64,000 bases of DNA from Fasciola hepatica (GCA_948099385.1 CANUEZ040000113.1:9498501-9562500); one strand, 5' to 3'; positions 47,331 to 60,469 are shown, counted from the first letter of the stretch. Notes: generated by a model not told the origin, from the sequence alone. A program made the numbers and translations.

Positions 47331-49350
47331 CTTCTTGTTTCTTAATGATAGCCGATCTCTAACCAAGATGATTCCCTGATTGGGAACCTCAGCTTCATTC
47401 GCAACCCCTCACACAAACTTAGTGACTGAGACATGGTTATTGGACCAGTTCCGCCTGGGTCATATAAGCACCGCTGGGTATCACAACTCCCGCAACCCTC
47501 AACGATCCAGATAGGTGGTCGAATACCTGGTTCTTAACCGCGGTACTATCTCAGCAGCTGTTCCAAGGCCCCCTAGCTTGGAACAAATGAGCGACCCGCC
47601 TTGGTTTCTAATTAACAGCAACAACCACACAATATTATCAGGTTGTGTTAACCTTTCTCCAAGATTGTCAAAAGCCGAGACTAGCACCATGGTTGGTGTA
47701 TTTATTGCAGCTTTAGACTACCCTGTGAGTTGCAAGTTCATCTAGCGAGAATTCGGCTTCCCTCAGGCCGGAAGCTCCTCCAACTCGAGCCTCCTTTACT
47801 CATGTTTCTTGTATCCTTAATGGGGTTAGTTTCATTGTATAAACACACCAATTAGAAGGCTGAAAGTCCTTGACTTAGTCTTTAGGCATAACCTATCTAG
47901 CGTCAAAGCACAAGTACCTTCCCATTCCTGGGTGATGATCCCAGGACAGTCATGTGCACATTCAACTGCTCTTCAGTACCCCCCCCCCCCGCAAAACAAC
48001 ACCATCAATCCTCAAAGCCACTGCATCTGGGACCCACTGCAAAACATGATTCTGCCTGGAGTCTGAAACAAAGTATCTTTGGCCTCCGACGCTCAAATTG
48101 CGGACGACTATTTTATGCCAGCATAAGCAGCTACCTGAAAAGCATTAGTTTACTCTCCACTCCATTTGATCAGTGCCGGGAAGCAAGAACATAGTGAACT
48201 GAGCTCGCCTTATTGAGCATGCTGAGCAGTTACCATGAAACAAAAGATTTCTGCATTCTGCTTCTCATCAACGGGACTAACCTTGAGCTCAGTCACTCCA
48301 CTGAAGTGCACCTCAGTAAGCAGGAGGCACCCGCACTAGTGCACCATGCCAAAATTGGGATTTGTCCAATTTGCTGGATATAAGATCCTAACACCCCGAC
48401 AAGAATCTCCACAGTTTTGTAGTACGCGGCTCTGCAGCCGTCCACTAACCTGTGCTAATCTCAGGAGCCTTCAGCTCCCGCTCCTCCTGGGTCACATGTT
48501 TTGTCAGTATCCACTCCCCTGCTTTTCCTGCTACTCTTAGCGCTTACCTTGCCGATGACGACTTTCCACCGTTGAGAATGGGCCGTCGCCAAAACCTGGG
48601 CCAGAAGGAATCCCGCCGGATCTTTCCAGTTTCGGTGTTTGCGATATGACTTTAATGTTACTTAACTTATCCAAGCTTCTCATGAACAGTATGTATTCTC
48701 ACAGCGGCGGAACTACTCCTTCATCACAATGTTTTAGGGTTCACAGCAGGATCCTGATACTAACCTTCCAGTTAATCACACTTTTACGGCAAGCGAAATT
48801 ATGGAGCATATCTTAAAGTCTCAATCAGCTAACTATCCCTTGTCTAACAGACTACTGAACCCTGAGCGGTAAGGCTTTAACAGGTTCTACTCGCCTGAAC
48901 GTCTCTATCAAAGCTCTTAACTCAGCTAATGACGATGGGATGCCTGCGATCACACTGTTCCTAGATTTGTCAAAAGCTTCCAATCGAGTACCTTACCAGC
49001 ACCCGTCGAACAAACTCAAAGCTGTAAGCCGAGATGACCCACACCTAACGTGGTTGTCCTTTACCCTGTCCTTCAGTTCCCAGGTGGCATTAGTCGATGA
49101 TCACTTATCTTTTGCCGGACCTATAACAAGCAGTGTGGTTTGTGTAAGGGTTCCTGGTCCATTACAGAATTTGTGCATATCAGTGGTATCTTTCGTGCAA
49201 CCCGCTGTTGCATTCGGTTTCTCTTTGAGGATGACGTCAAAGTTGTGTACTCCTTCTCCGGGATAATCTGTCATCTACGCTCAGTAAAACATAGCAGGAT
49301 TCTCACTCACCTAGCGTTAAGTGCAAATTATGACAAACGCAATTAATATG
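47330..49350 (+). pseudogene. LINE with endonuclease and RT, CR1/Jockey type
   Basis: The endonuclease begins with LFLFLNDSRSLTKMIP (about 47,328), then HTNLVTETWLLDQFRLGHIS (about 47,410; TETWL is the Mg-binding Glu block), AGYHNSRNPQ, and WFLINSNNHTILSGCV (about 47,602, usually 'W--I----ILVGCIYR'). LKVLDLVFRHNLSSVKAQVP (about 47,860) and CTFNC (47,955) are the usual 'LDLVF' and 'GSDH--V' region. RT motif A is TLFLDLSKASNRVPYQHPSN near 48,955 (DLSKA). Next is SFAGPITSSVVCVR (about 49,107), then, after a shift, RFLFEDDVKVVYSFSG near 49,215, the FADD box with Ala changed to Glu. It ends about 49,350, where repeat B starts. Stops and shifts disable it. Confidence 0.83.
47979..47990 (+). repeat. 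poly-C run inside the LINE
   Basis: Twelve consecutive C bases fall where related LINEs often have a proline-rich spot, so the run may have grown from CCN proline codons. Confidence 0.8.
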
Positions 49351-49369
49351 GGCCCGAGGCATGCTACTG

Positions 49370-50990
49370 TGCATGATCAGGTAATCCGGGTGATGTCGGA
49401 ACACGGGTTTTCAAGATGGTGGAAAATAGGTACAAAGAGGGTTGATGGAGATTCTTTACGTAAACCAAAGTGAGGATAATGCCCGGCAAGTTAGAAGGTC
49501 AAGTTAAAATGATCAGTTCAGATTATGGCCGTTAATGGTGGTAAACAAGAAGGAGTATCTACAAAAATATTATCGGATGTGAGCACAACAACTGGTAATT
49601 CAAACGAAATCGAAGGATTTTTGCTAAGCTTTTCTAGAACGAGCATTTTACCAAAGGAGGTCCGAAGATTCGTTTGCACACTGTAAAGTGCATACGGTGT
49701 AAAGATGGGAAACTGGAGAAGGTACAAGAATAGATCTTCAGGGATAAGTTGCAATGATTCAATCGGCCGTATGGTGGTAAAGGTTTTATGGCAAGGCGCC
49801 GTCAGGTGCCGTCGCAAGAACAGTGCACAACAGATCCCAATGAGATGGGGTGCGATTTCAAGGGGGTTGATGAAAGAAATAGCCAAAGGTGAGCAGGTAA
49901 GCATTGGCTGGATTGTTTACATTAGTTCAGGTTTGTCACGAAGTACGCACAAGAAAATGGAATGGTGGTCATACATCGATGAGCAGTGCGACCGCGGAGG
50001 CGGGTAGCAAGCAGGGGCGGTAATGGAGTGGAGAATAGGTAAGTTCCCGGGTGACCGTTCTGAATAAAGGATCATACAATGACGGTGAAGAGAGCTACGG
50101 AACCAGTGGTTTCGACGCGAAAAACGGAATCGAAAAATAGAATTTACACTAAAAATTAAAAATTCGGCGGGTGTGGCAGTTCAAACTGGAGGTTTGATAC
50201 TGATGAGATAAATTCTATAGCGAACAAGCGACAACTCCGGGATAAGAGGGGGACAACCAAGGAGACGTTGAAGGGAAGGTCGAAGGATTGCAGGTGGTGG
50301 GACGCGAATGCTTTGTGTATGTCGTGTTGGTCGAGAAATAACTATTTGAATATAAGAGATAGATCAATATGGGGTGCGGAAAGGTACAGCAATTACAAAG
50401 ATGGGTAGTCCACCGAGGATATGATAGAATGATGAGTGGTAGGTATATGTCTTTTAATGAGAGTTGCAATAGGTGCATCATGCTATGGTGATGTGTGAAT
50501 GAGGCGGCATGATACGTTGTTGAAAAAATTGGGGTGTCGCAACAGCTACGGCGTGAAGTAAGTCAGGCTTTGGAGATAGCGGTAGAGTATGGATGCTGGC
50601 TACTTAGGTAACTGTATGTATATCAAATCAGATAAAATGAGTCGAACGAATCAAACGAATGGTACATCTTGCTGGAGCGAGGGGAGAGGAGAGGTAAGCA
50701 TTCAGCAGTACATATTATCTGACGGGTGGATAATGACAAACCAGCATGAAGGTGGTCACTAGGTGATGAACCAACCTTGGGTGCGTTGAAAAGTGATTGC
50801 ACTGACGAATAGCATACAATGGTGATATTACAGCAGGTGGACGACAAGTGTTCAACCTGATGACCACTTTTACTGGTGCCTTAGGGTGATGATACCTGCA
50901 GGTCTGCTTGGTGAATACTTCTGAGACGTACAAATGTGAAGGGGTCAAGAGGCACAACGGGATAAGTATAAAGGGATCGACGGGCACCAT
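49370..50990 (+). repeat. unclassified dispersed repeat B, copy 2
   Basis: The partner of 25,500-27,120; see the matching blocks listed there. It begins within about 20 bases of the end of the LINE at 47,330-49,350. Frames up to 128 codons lie on the minus strand (49,518-49,904, 50,215-50,481, 50,715-50,990) because the plus strand is purine-rich, but their peptides do not match those of copy 1. Confidence 0.75.
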
Positions 50991-50999
50991 AAAACGAGC

Positions 51000-52465
51000 A
51001 TTTGGACGGAAGGGGAGAGCAAATGACTGCTTACCACATTTCTGACTTCTGGAGAACTACAAAATATATTTGTGTGAAGTTTATCGTTTCCTGTTTTTGT
51101 GAGGAAATGAACAGCTACAGTAAACGTGCCAGTGAATAAGTAGTAGCCGCGGGTTCCGACATGGCAAATGAGCAGGTTTGCGGAAGAGACGAGAGAGCAA
51201 CTATGCGCGAGATGCAGGGAATGCAGGCAACTAAGTGCTTGCCAGAATCGATGGTTAATTAAATAGGCAATTATCGTGCGCCAAGAAGAGGAGAGGGTCA
51301 GTGGGTAGGGATGAACGCTACTAGCTGCTCAGCACATAACTGGAGTGATAAATTTTGCCGGACATGAAAATTAGGTTGCAAACTTAGTAATGAAAATGAG
51401 CTCCATGGGGAAACAGCGGAACGAATCGCGTGTTAGCAGCAGCGGTACGAGCTTCAGGATGATGTTGTGTAATCTTCGAACCGTGCTAGTGGGCGGGACT
51501 GGCCGTGAGCTGGACACTTAACCTGAAAACCGTTTTTGGTGATAAGGGGTGCAATCCACCAATTTAGTTACGCCCGCACGTCGTCCTGTAAGCCCAACAT
51601 GTGCTGGTCAAATCAGTGGATCTGACTGCTTCCCGCGGCCTTGGGATTAAAACGAGTTGCACCTGTGCTTCTAGTAGAGTAGGCAATGATCTAGAAGCTG
51701 AGTTGCAGGAGCTCTAGAGATCCAAATCAGCGGGAGAGCAGTCGAGTGAGTAGCGAACAATAAACGGTGTCGACCGTCCAATTTTTGTATTCGGTGAGGA
51801 AAACGCCTCAAGTTGGTTCTCATGGGATAGGAAAGGATAAGCAAAAAGGTCCTTGGTCAGTAGACTCTGAAATAAAGGTGGAAAGTCGCTGCGGTCTGGC
51901 CTTTGTGCCAGCTGTGGACTTGGGGGGGAAGTAATAACAATGCCATGGAAGAGCCTGGGACGAATATAGAATGAGCGAGAAGAGAACTAGGCCACCACAA
52001 CGAAAAGGGCTAGTCCTCAGAAATGGGAGGACAACCCAAAGGGAAGTTTGCAAGGGCCCAGTATCAGACTATCCTCAGTCTTAGCGTGATTCAGTAATGA
52101 GACAAGAATCAGCAATGAGTGAACCTAAGAGCGAATACCTAGCGCAAGTTGATTGGGGATGCCATGGAGCAGAGTGCAGGGACGAGGGACAGTTACGAGC
52201 CGAACGGTAAGGACAGTGATCAAAGTTGGAGAACTACTGGCAGCAGCCGACTGGGTGGTGGGGAGAGCTTGTATGAGGAGAGCTTTGCTAGATTCATGAC
52301 TCGACAAGGTGTGGATCGTTTTTCAAAAAAAGAGCTCATGTAGAATTGGGGTTTTGGAGGTTGTCTAGAAGTCAGGCCCTGAGCCAAAAGCTCCAGCCCC
52401 AGACATTTTAGGGTCAGTTAACATCAGGGCATTGTCAGCCGTCAGAAAATGTGCTACTGATGTTC
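51000..52465. other. unassigned purine-rich spacer
   Basis: I see no recognisable gene. The plus strand is G/A-rich. It could be the 3' non-coding part of the minus-strand LINE that ends at about 52,470, but I have no second copy to show that. Confidence 0.35.
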
Positions 52466-52469
52466 TGAA

Positions 52470-54150
52470 TTAGGTAGAGGAAACAAATCGACGCATCACA
52501 ATGGGGAGTTTATTCGAAAGTCTCAAACATTTTGGCGGAAAGAAATTACATCCCACAGATAGCCAGTAATTCGGAATGACAAGACGAAAATCTCTGTGAA
52601 GAAGGAAGTAGGGAGTGTTCGATTGGACACACGGTGTGTCAGTGGAAGAAAATGCCAGGCGATGAATAGGCCTATGGGGGAAGCAAAAGATAAGTCTCAT
52701 AAGGCGTAGCCGAAGAAGTTCAGTGTGGAGGATGGCACAGTGCTCTTTATAGCTAAATTTGGTAGGATAATTAAGCGGCGGTTTCGTGAATAAGCGTAGT
52801 AAACTCTCTGAGCTTATTCCGTCGGCTCGGAGAATATTAGTGAGGATCATGTGGCAGTACCCTAGGCAGGGTTGGACATAGGGCGGATACGATAGGAGTT
52901 TTGTATCGAGCAGGATAATGGATCTGCACAGAAATATCAAGGACTGAGTCGCTCTGGAAGCTTGGAAGGATAAGTGTTCCTAGCACACCTTCTTGAATGA
53001 CACGGCTGGTAAGGGGGAGAGTTGTGAGAGATTGCTATCTGTTGAAACAACCTGACTGCGGTGGGAAAGATAAAACGAGAACTAGGGTGGAAAAGAGAAT
53101 TTAGGTCCAAAGGCTTCGAGCTTGTTCAAAGGCTGTGAGTAAGAAACAAGTTCAAATGCCTTAGTCATGTCCAAAACGATGATAGTTAGGCATCTCCTGT
53201 TGTATGCGGCGGCCATGATTACGTTGAGAAGCCAAGTTGCCTGGCGTTATAAGACTGGGTTTAGGGGAAACCAAGTTGGCCTTCATCTACCAAGTTATTG
53301 CACAATACTGAGAGGGGCGCTTTTTGACTGAGCGCTCTGGTAGCCTAGGAGCGACTAATGTGTGCTTAATCGGTCAGTAGTTCAGAAGATCAAAGGGGAG
53401 ACACTGTGTGGCGGAGGACAATGGTATACGTTTTAAACCGCGACGGAAAATTGCAAGTTCCAAGTGTAAGATGAGGGTATTCAAAACTAAAATTGCAACA
53501 TCAGGCCCGCCAAATCGAAGCGGCGCTGGCGGGATTTTATCGAAACTGGGGCGGAACGGGGGATTCGCACTGCGGAACACATCAGACGCTTCAGTGAGCG
53601 CAAGTTCTTTGTCAGACAAAGTGGATGCTGTAAAGGAGGCAAGTGGATTGTGAGCAGTTCCAGAGTCAGTTGTCATAGAAGAAGGGAAGACGAAGTTGGA
53701 TGTTTCGGCAATCGCGGCGAGATTGATGGCCCGTGAGCTACTTGGTAGATCCAGGTATAAAATACTTGCACAAAAGTGTGTGTTTCTGCCCTTGAGGACA
53801 AATGAATTTCGGAGTACGTTATCCGAACTGCGAAGGGCAGAAGCTTCGTGCTTTAAGTAGGATTTCAGCAGTGACTGGAATACTATTATAGAGTCTGCAC
53901 ATGAGGACGGAGACAAAGAAGTCTTGAGAATTTCTGTACGATGCTAGCACTATTTTGCTTTTTGTTTGCAAAGATGAGACGCCATCAGACCGGCTGCCCT
54001 GGGTTTGGTAAGCGGTGATCCGATCTGAACCCTGGAGAAGTTTAGAATACATCAGATTTGCTGCAGGCTGGGGTTCCTTTTTTCTAAAAGTGCCAGCTAC
54101 CTCCGGATGCCATCCTACCGATTGAATGCCCATTCTTACTAACCCCGTAG
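52470..54150 (-). pseudogene. LINE RT and C-terminal region, minus strand
   Basis: Read right to left. The frame 53,916-53,374 (180 codons, the longest in the window) contains FDKIPPAPLRFGGPDVA (usually 'PGPDGIPP-LLR-GG') and ends LPFDLLNY; the next codon is TGA where 'NYRPIS' expects Arg, probably a CGA to TGA change. A new frame gives IVLDMTKAFELVS (about 53,180, motif A) and KLEAFG (about 53,120), then SRVIQEGVLGTLI (about 53,020, usually 'SGV-QGSVLGPLL'). The frame 52,940-52,470 holds the post-RT part, ending NKLPIVMRR, like the '-W--LP--V---' tail. 54,150-53,916 may be the linker before the RT. No endonuclease was found, so it is 5' truncated. Confidence 0.82.
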
Positions 54151-57100
54151 GATTCGACCTTGGGTTTCGCCTCTCGTTTTGTGCTCCTATGTCACATATT
54201 TCCAGCCCCTTCTTGAAGACTGCCTTATTATCTCCTCCCATATTTTCCAGTCCACCGCAGTTACCCTGGAGAATTTTTGGCGCACTTTTACTAAAAACCT
54301 GGTTGCGGCAGCTTTCTCCATGAGCCATCGTGACCCTTGTGAGCTATTCAAGCTCAGCTCCCCACGGATAAGTAGCCTTCGGTGGAATCTGAACTTATTT
54401 GAATTGGTCCACTGCAGAGAGTACACAACCTGCCAGCTGTCCCTTAACCCTCCGGGCCAATACCCTCCCCGAAATGGTGTCTATTCCCTTCTGATTTTAC
54501 CTTGTTAACCAGCTTTGAGATCCCGATTCTTTTGAAAGCAGTATAGCAGAATTTGGAATAAACGGTCTCCCAGCTAGAAGTCGCACCACCTTCATGAGTG
54601 TATTAAAGCTTTTGCTCCATGACTGCCTCATAGGTCCTAATTCCACCGAACGATCCGGTGAATGCATCAAGACCTATTTTGCACTCGAAAAAAGGTCCTC
54701 TATTAAGTCGTTAAAGCCTTCAACATGACCCTCCAGACATACCACCTAAGCTTCTACTCCCGTTCTCCAACTACATAAAAATGACGGTTGGCTTATCTCA
54801 TCTAGAAAGAACTCTCTCCTAAGAACCTGCATTTTTTAAATATAACTTCATTGAAAGCTTTACACTTGTAGCCCCGAAGCGGTTGAACATGCTGATAAAA
54901 TTCTAGTCGGTTCCTCTTTCTCCTGCACATATTCTTGTCCCCACATAGGTTTGCTCAGAGTATGGACCTGATAACTCGCCGCACTTGTATCTTCTCTGTT
55001 TCGCTTATGCTTCCAGGCTGTCGCCTACATGTGGTCCCAGCTAGCCATATCTCATCATTTCATAACCAGCGTTGACCATATCTTATAAGAGCAAGTTTTC
55101 TACACTGATCAGAGTGCAAACCTGGCCAACCACCCACCAAGCCCTTACCCATGCTTCAAGTCAATCGGCTTCAAGGCACAAGTGGCTCTAGCCGGTCATG
55201 TGGCTCAACGATACAGATGCACATGGACTTCACGTATTCTCCCACGTCCCGGCCCTTTTCCTCGGAAACTCCAGCCACTGCCAGTATCCGCACTTGTCTG
55301 CTCAGCCCGATTCCTTTGAGGTTCTCTTTCATACTCGGCCCCCGTGCACACCATTTTCTGCCCTGCAAGACTTGGGCTAGTGCGATCATGGCTTTACATC
55401 TGCCATGACTCCTTCCGTCTCTGTTCTGCGTTTCCCCCGGTTTTGAGCTACTTAAGGCCCTTGTAACTCAAATAGCACTATTATATGGCCGAAGCCATCC
55501 CATATTACACTGTGTACTTTTTCTGCAGGGTATGTGCCCCTTGGGGCGGGAATGGCCACCACAGTCGGTAATCTCTACTCATCTGCGTAACTCGACCTTG
55601 CCGAGGTTCCATCCGTTTTAGCCCTTGGGTGTGGACCCTCAGCTTAGACCCACCCAGACTAACTTTATCTTCCTGTCTTCCATTTTAAGTCCTCCAGTCA
55701 TACGCATATACTAATCTACCACGTCTTACTGCTCTAGATAGCACGTTCGCCGCTATCCAGACCATAACATTTGGATAATAGTTTGCTACACATCTGCCAA
55801 CCTATCATCATATTCATTGGCCTTGACCTCCAGAACCCTTCTCAACTCCGATAAAATTAGAAGGTACAACTTTCCGTCGGCTACCTTATCTGCCACGTAA
55901 AACGTAATAACGCTAGCTCTTGCTCATCTTAGCATTGCTGGGCATGGTCAGGTCCACTGACTTTGCCCGGGCACTTTGGGTACTCAGGGCATCTCCAAAG
56001 ATGGGCCGGCTCACCCGGACTGAAGAATCCCACCTCCTGCCACTAGAAGGGGTTTCCTGGTTGGACGTTTAGCGCTCCGTCAACCTCATCCATTAGCACC
56101 ATTTTCTGATCGCAGAACTTTTCCTTATGCTCGCGCTGCTGCTTTTATCATACCATTTGCACAGTCCTCTCTTATCCTCATTGATTTTTCTCCAAGGAAG
56201 CTGTCAGTGTTACATATATCACTTCAAGTTTTACTCTCACTTATTATTTTTTGCACCATCTACGAAATTATGAGATCCTACATCTTACCTCTAGCTGCAA
56301 CTACCCTTTCTTGGAGCGCATCGATAGCTTATATAAGTAGTCCATCCTTTTGGCATATTTTCTCTTATCAGCACTTTATGATATTTGCCTCTGACTAGTT
56401 ACCAGTCCCACGAGCAATCATGTCCGTTATCCGTGGCAGAAATTGCCGTTGCCGTCGGTATACTTATTTATTTGCACGTTTGCTGTAAGTGATCATCTAA
56501 TCATAATAACCACTTGGCATCTCTAGATAGGCTACTTTTTCCTAATTCTTCAGCAGCTGTTGATGCAACTGATGGTTATTCGCAAACTCCGGCAGTCCAC
56601 GTGTTCCTGAACCAAGTGTTCTACCCTTGCTTTATCCTGACAGAGGGGGGCACTATATATTCTCCATATCTGGGTGTTTCCAGTGTATCCATCCTGCAGC
56701 TTCACCCCTCTGTTGCCTTCGCAAGGTGCTTGTCAAAAATCGCGAGTAAGTGTGCACTATTTTCCATATACTCCACCGTCACGTTCGCATGCTAGTCTAC
56801 TATTTAACACCCACAGCTGTAAATCCTAGGTGGTTAGGCCACCCATTTACCTTCTTCTTGCTGACATATCAGCATTCACCTATTATATAGTAATCAATCT
56901 GCTGAATGCTCCCCTGTTTTCCTCCGGCTGCCTCCTTCATCATCACTCTGACAGTAGGCCCCCATCCTCAGATGTGTCACTGGTTTAATATATAACCAAT
57001 TATGTCAGCATCTAACTGCCAATCCTCACCGTTTTCTTCGTCAAATGATCTGTTCACTCTACATCTGACTCTCCGACCCCGTTCTCTTATTTAGGTTCTC

Positions 57101-58300
57101 TGGTAATGCAGCCCACCTCTTTGACTCTATTGCAACTTCCACCGTAAAAATGGCCGCTAAATGATATTCACTAAGCTTCCGTTTACCCCATCATCTTATT
57201 TGCATGCAGCTGACTCCGTAACCTCGGTGAGTTAGCACCTAAGACCAAGTTATAACACGTCACCGCTTCCATTTTTGTAAATCACGGTCCATCCACCATA
57301 CTGTGATCACTTCCTGACCAATTTTCTTTTCGGCGACTTCCCTCACCAGCACTCTTCATCTCCAGGTATGTTTTCCGCCTGACGTATATCCGATTATCAA
57401 AATACAAGCATAGAAGTCATTACTGCTACTTTCTTCTTTTGATTCGTTCTACTCTTATTTTGCGTTAAGGGGCCTATCTCCGTTTTTTCGCTCTAGGTCA
57501 GCTCCAAGCAGTTTTGTTCCTACTTGTCGTTGCATGGCCACCCTGCATAGGTAACGCCCCTCAGAGGCACACTTACCCTCTATGTGCTTCATGTGCTTTA
57601 CTGTCACTTTCGCACGCCCAGTCTCCATAAGCGCCCCAGACACTCACCCGTGGTTGGCTTATCACCGTAATCCCACCCATCTGTTTAAATGTCTTGCCTC
57701 GCCTACCACGAAGCGATCCATTCATATTTCGAATATCTGTCTTATTTTGGCCATTTTCTTTGTCATCAACCTGGCCACCCCTTCCCACCGAAAGCGTTGG
57801 CTATCTTCTTTATGGTCAAAGCAGCCGACATACCGTGGTTAAATTTTGCTGGTAAGCCACCCCGCTGTTTCTGCCAACTCCGTTTTCGATATTTCATCCC
57901 TGTTATTTGGATGGTTTTCTCCCCGCATCGCTGCCATTCGTTTTGGCCCTCTATTAACTCTTCATATCTCTTGCTTGTGACAACCTCCTCTTTTCAAACA
58001 ACCGATGCGATGGAAATATCCCTCGAGAATTTTGCACTTTGCAGGTCAAATGACCATTTCCTACAGCTTTTGTGCACATATCCCACCTTCTCAAGTTACT
58101 TCATGCCTCCCCAGCCCATTTGACCATCTAACCGTGAGCTTTAGTTTTTCCTGTGCATTTTTGCGATTTTCGCTCATTCACTGTTCTCCTCTACTCTTCC
58201 GTGTGCATGCATTTTTGTTAGTCTCAATAAAATATCCGATTTTCTCGTCATCTTTGCCAACTGATCGCGCACGGCAGTGTATCTCGGGCTTCCCTTAAAT
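54150..58300. other. unassigned pyrimidine-rich stretch
   Basis: The plus strand is C/T-rich throughout, unlike the purine-rich sequence to its left. Open frames (54,179-54,508, 55,151-55,408, 56,514-56,795, 57,689-58,123) show no motif I can name. Two segments resemble each other (next entry). Confidence 0.4.
56690..57700 (+). repeat. faint internal duplication
   Basis: 56,735-56,860 and 57,560-57,685 share TACTCCACCGTCACGTTCGCATGC / TGCTTTACTGTCACTTTCGCACGC-type text, then AGTCTA/AGTCTC, CACCCA/CACCCG and ACCCATTTACC/ACCCATCTG at matching spacing, about 825 bases apart. The match is weak and short. Confidence 0.35.
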
Positions 58301-59930
58301 AAAAAGTAGGCATCATCATCATCACCATTGCTTCAAAATTTCAAGGCCTACTGAAACACTGCCACCTCTGAAACTGTAATCGGCTGCAAAGCCACCGCGC
58401 CACGAACCAACACCTACTTGCCCATTACCGGTAGTTCCAGTCAAATCCACTCACACAAAAGAAATTCCACCCTGGAAGAAGGTGACACTTCTGAAATTCT
58501 GGTATTTCCACGAAATACCCTGCCACCTGCAAACTAGGCCCGGCATTGCAAATGGCTGATTCTGTATGAATAACAGCAGAAAACTCAACTGTCGCTTTCC
58601 TTTCATTTATATGAATGAAAATGTGACCAACCACAGCCGGTTATTCAGTCGCAAGATGGCAAGAATGCAAGCCGGCAAGGAGCCAGTCTGTGTATTTTTA
58701 TTAGGAACGATAATACTAATAATATGTTTCCCTAGTGGGCCGAAAAGGATGCATTGGTGCACAATCCTTGGGTACAGCACCATTCGTAGTAAGAGAAACA
58801 ATTGCTTTACTGGGAGCGGGCTTTAAATAGTGATAGCCACTTGGCGACTCTGTCGATCCGTGTTTAAATATGCCAAAAGGGTCAGGCTTCGAGGGCGAAA
58901 TACGACTTGAATAAAGGGTTATGAAGCAGGAAAGATCGAAAACTCAAAAGTAAGATGGTGGAGCAGGCTGCTGGAGAATGCTGCAGAACATAGAAACTGG
59001 CGAGCGTCAAGGACCAAGAAAGATTGGAATGTGTGCTAGAGGCCAGTAGAAGTGAATTTTATGCATCCGAATGATAAGAGAATGCAGCTCTTTCGGGGCC
59101 CAAAATAAACTACTGCAGCTGAAGAGTCAGCTAATGATCGAGAAGCCAATGAGAAACTTGACAGTAGAATTGCTAGCACGAAGTGCGTGAAAAAGCAGAT
59201 GGAGGCACTCGAGATATATGGGGAGTTGTTGGTGGAAGCACTGGGGAAGGAAGCTTAATCATCGTTGGTCGAATGTGTGATAAATATGATGGAATATGTG
59301 AAACAAAATATACTACCCTGAAATGCCAGGGCATACCCCCGGGAGAAGCCGCCCTAACTTTTCTTGCCCCGATCGAAAGGGTCAATAATTATGGCTAAAA
59401 GGGCCCATGCTTAGGATGGCTGACTTCGAAGGGGGAAATCGATGGAGACGGTCGGATGTGGATGGTTCGATGAATGGTTGAATATAATGGTATGGAAGTG
59501 TAATTGGTGCAGTACCATAGATGAAGATCTGTTGGGTGGAAATAACGATTGAGGGCTAACGTAGTGGAGGACAGGCCAAATAGTCAAACCCTGTCGGCAG
59601 GAGCGTTCAGCGCTGGTGGATAATTGTTTTTCTGTACCACGTAGCTTGCAGTTGGTATCGGAACTGTCTTTCTGTAAGAAAGCCCCGGTAGCCCTCAGCG
59701 AAATACTTTGGCCAATATCAGGACTGCGCGTGAGTAAAACGGTGTAACATTACAGCATTCGAGGCTATTAGCAATAGGCAACTTTGCAGACTGGCGGAAA
59801 GGAGAATCAGTGAGACACTGTGACAAGTGGGCTGTTAGCAGCCATATTTGTGCTCACTTAATGTAAGTGTCGGATCCCGTTGATGCACTTATTCAGCTTT
59901 TCTGCCCATGAAGTTTTCTGCTTTTGTACT
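58300..59930. other. unassigned stretch
   Basis: There is a short ATC run (58,310-58,325), and the words CTGCCACCT/CTGAAA recur between 58,355 and 58,535. The plus strand turns purine-rich after about 58,880. No gene is recognised; frames at 58,566-58,826 and 59,183-59,398 have no known motif. Confidence 0.4.
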
Positions 59931-59936
59931 TTGCAG

Positions 59937-60088
59937 ACCGAACAAGGGCGACCCCCACGGAAGGTGCTGATCCTTGCATATTACAATACGCATCCCTCCT
60001 TAAACATTACAACCAAGCGATACGACGGTTTGCTGTCGCGCGTCTACCGTACTGAGACTTTTTGGGGAGAAGGAGGGCAGCTCCGAAC
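59937..60088 (+). CDS. candidate internal exon of an unknown gene
   Basis: A good acceptor (CTTTTGTACTTTGCAG, ending 59,936) precedes an open 152-base exon, followed by a strong donor GTGAGT at 60,089. In the frame starting at the first exon base it encodes TEQGRPPRKVLILAYYNTHP, then RYDGLLSRVYRTETFWGEGG. VLILAYYN looks like a buried beta strand, as in a folded domain, but I do not recognise the protein. The exon ends with two bases of a codon, and the next candidate exon supplies the third base in frame. It could be a live host gene, a pseudogene or chance. Confidence 0.4.
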
Positions 60089-60469
60089 GTGAGTCGCCTG
60101 TCGTTGAATTAGGCACTTTTGCGCGGTAGTTAGCACGGCCTGGACATTGGAATGACCTTTTTACAAGAAGTCCCCAGTAAACAACAGTAAAACACGCGGG
60201 GCAACATCAAGACTGTGTGTGGATGGAAAGTGATAACCACACTGTATTCGCGACAGTCAGAAGTGGGCGAGGCTGTAGACCGTCGAAATAGGAGATAGGC
60301 TTTCTGCGTGATAAGTTATAGCTAAACCACACGATGGCTAGGCAATTCTAGAATTGAAACAAATAGGAAGGTTGACAGCCTGGCCGGTGTTTCAGCCGGG
60401 GTTCAGAGAGAGAAAAATAGCGGGTGGTAATGCAGAATTTGAAACCTTCTGATTTTGGATTTCTTCTAG

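Noticed and set aside
54179..54508. 109-codon plus-strand frame
   Set aside because: It overlaps the 5' part of the minus-strand LINE region in antisense and has no motif.
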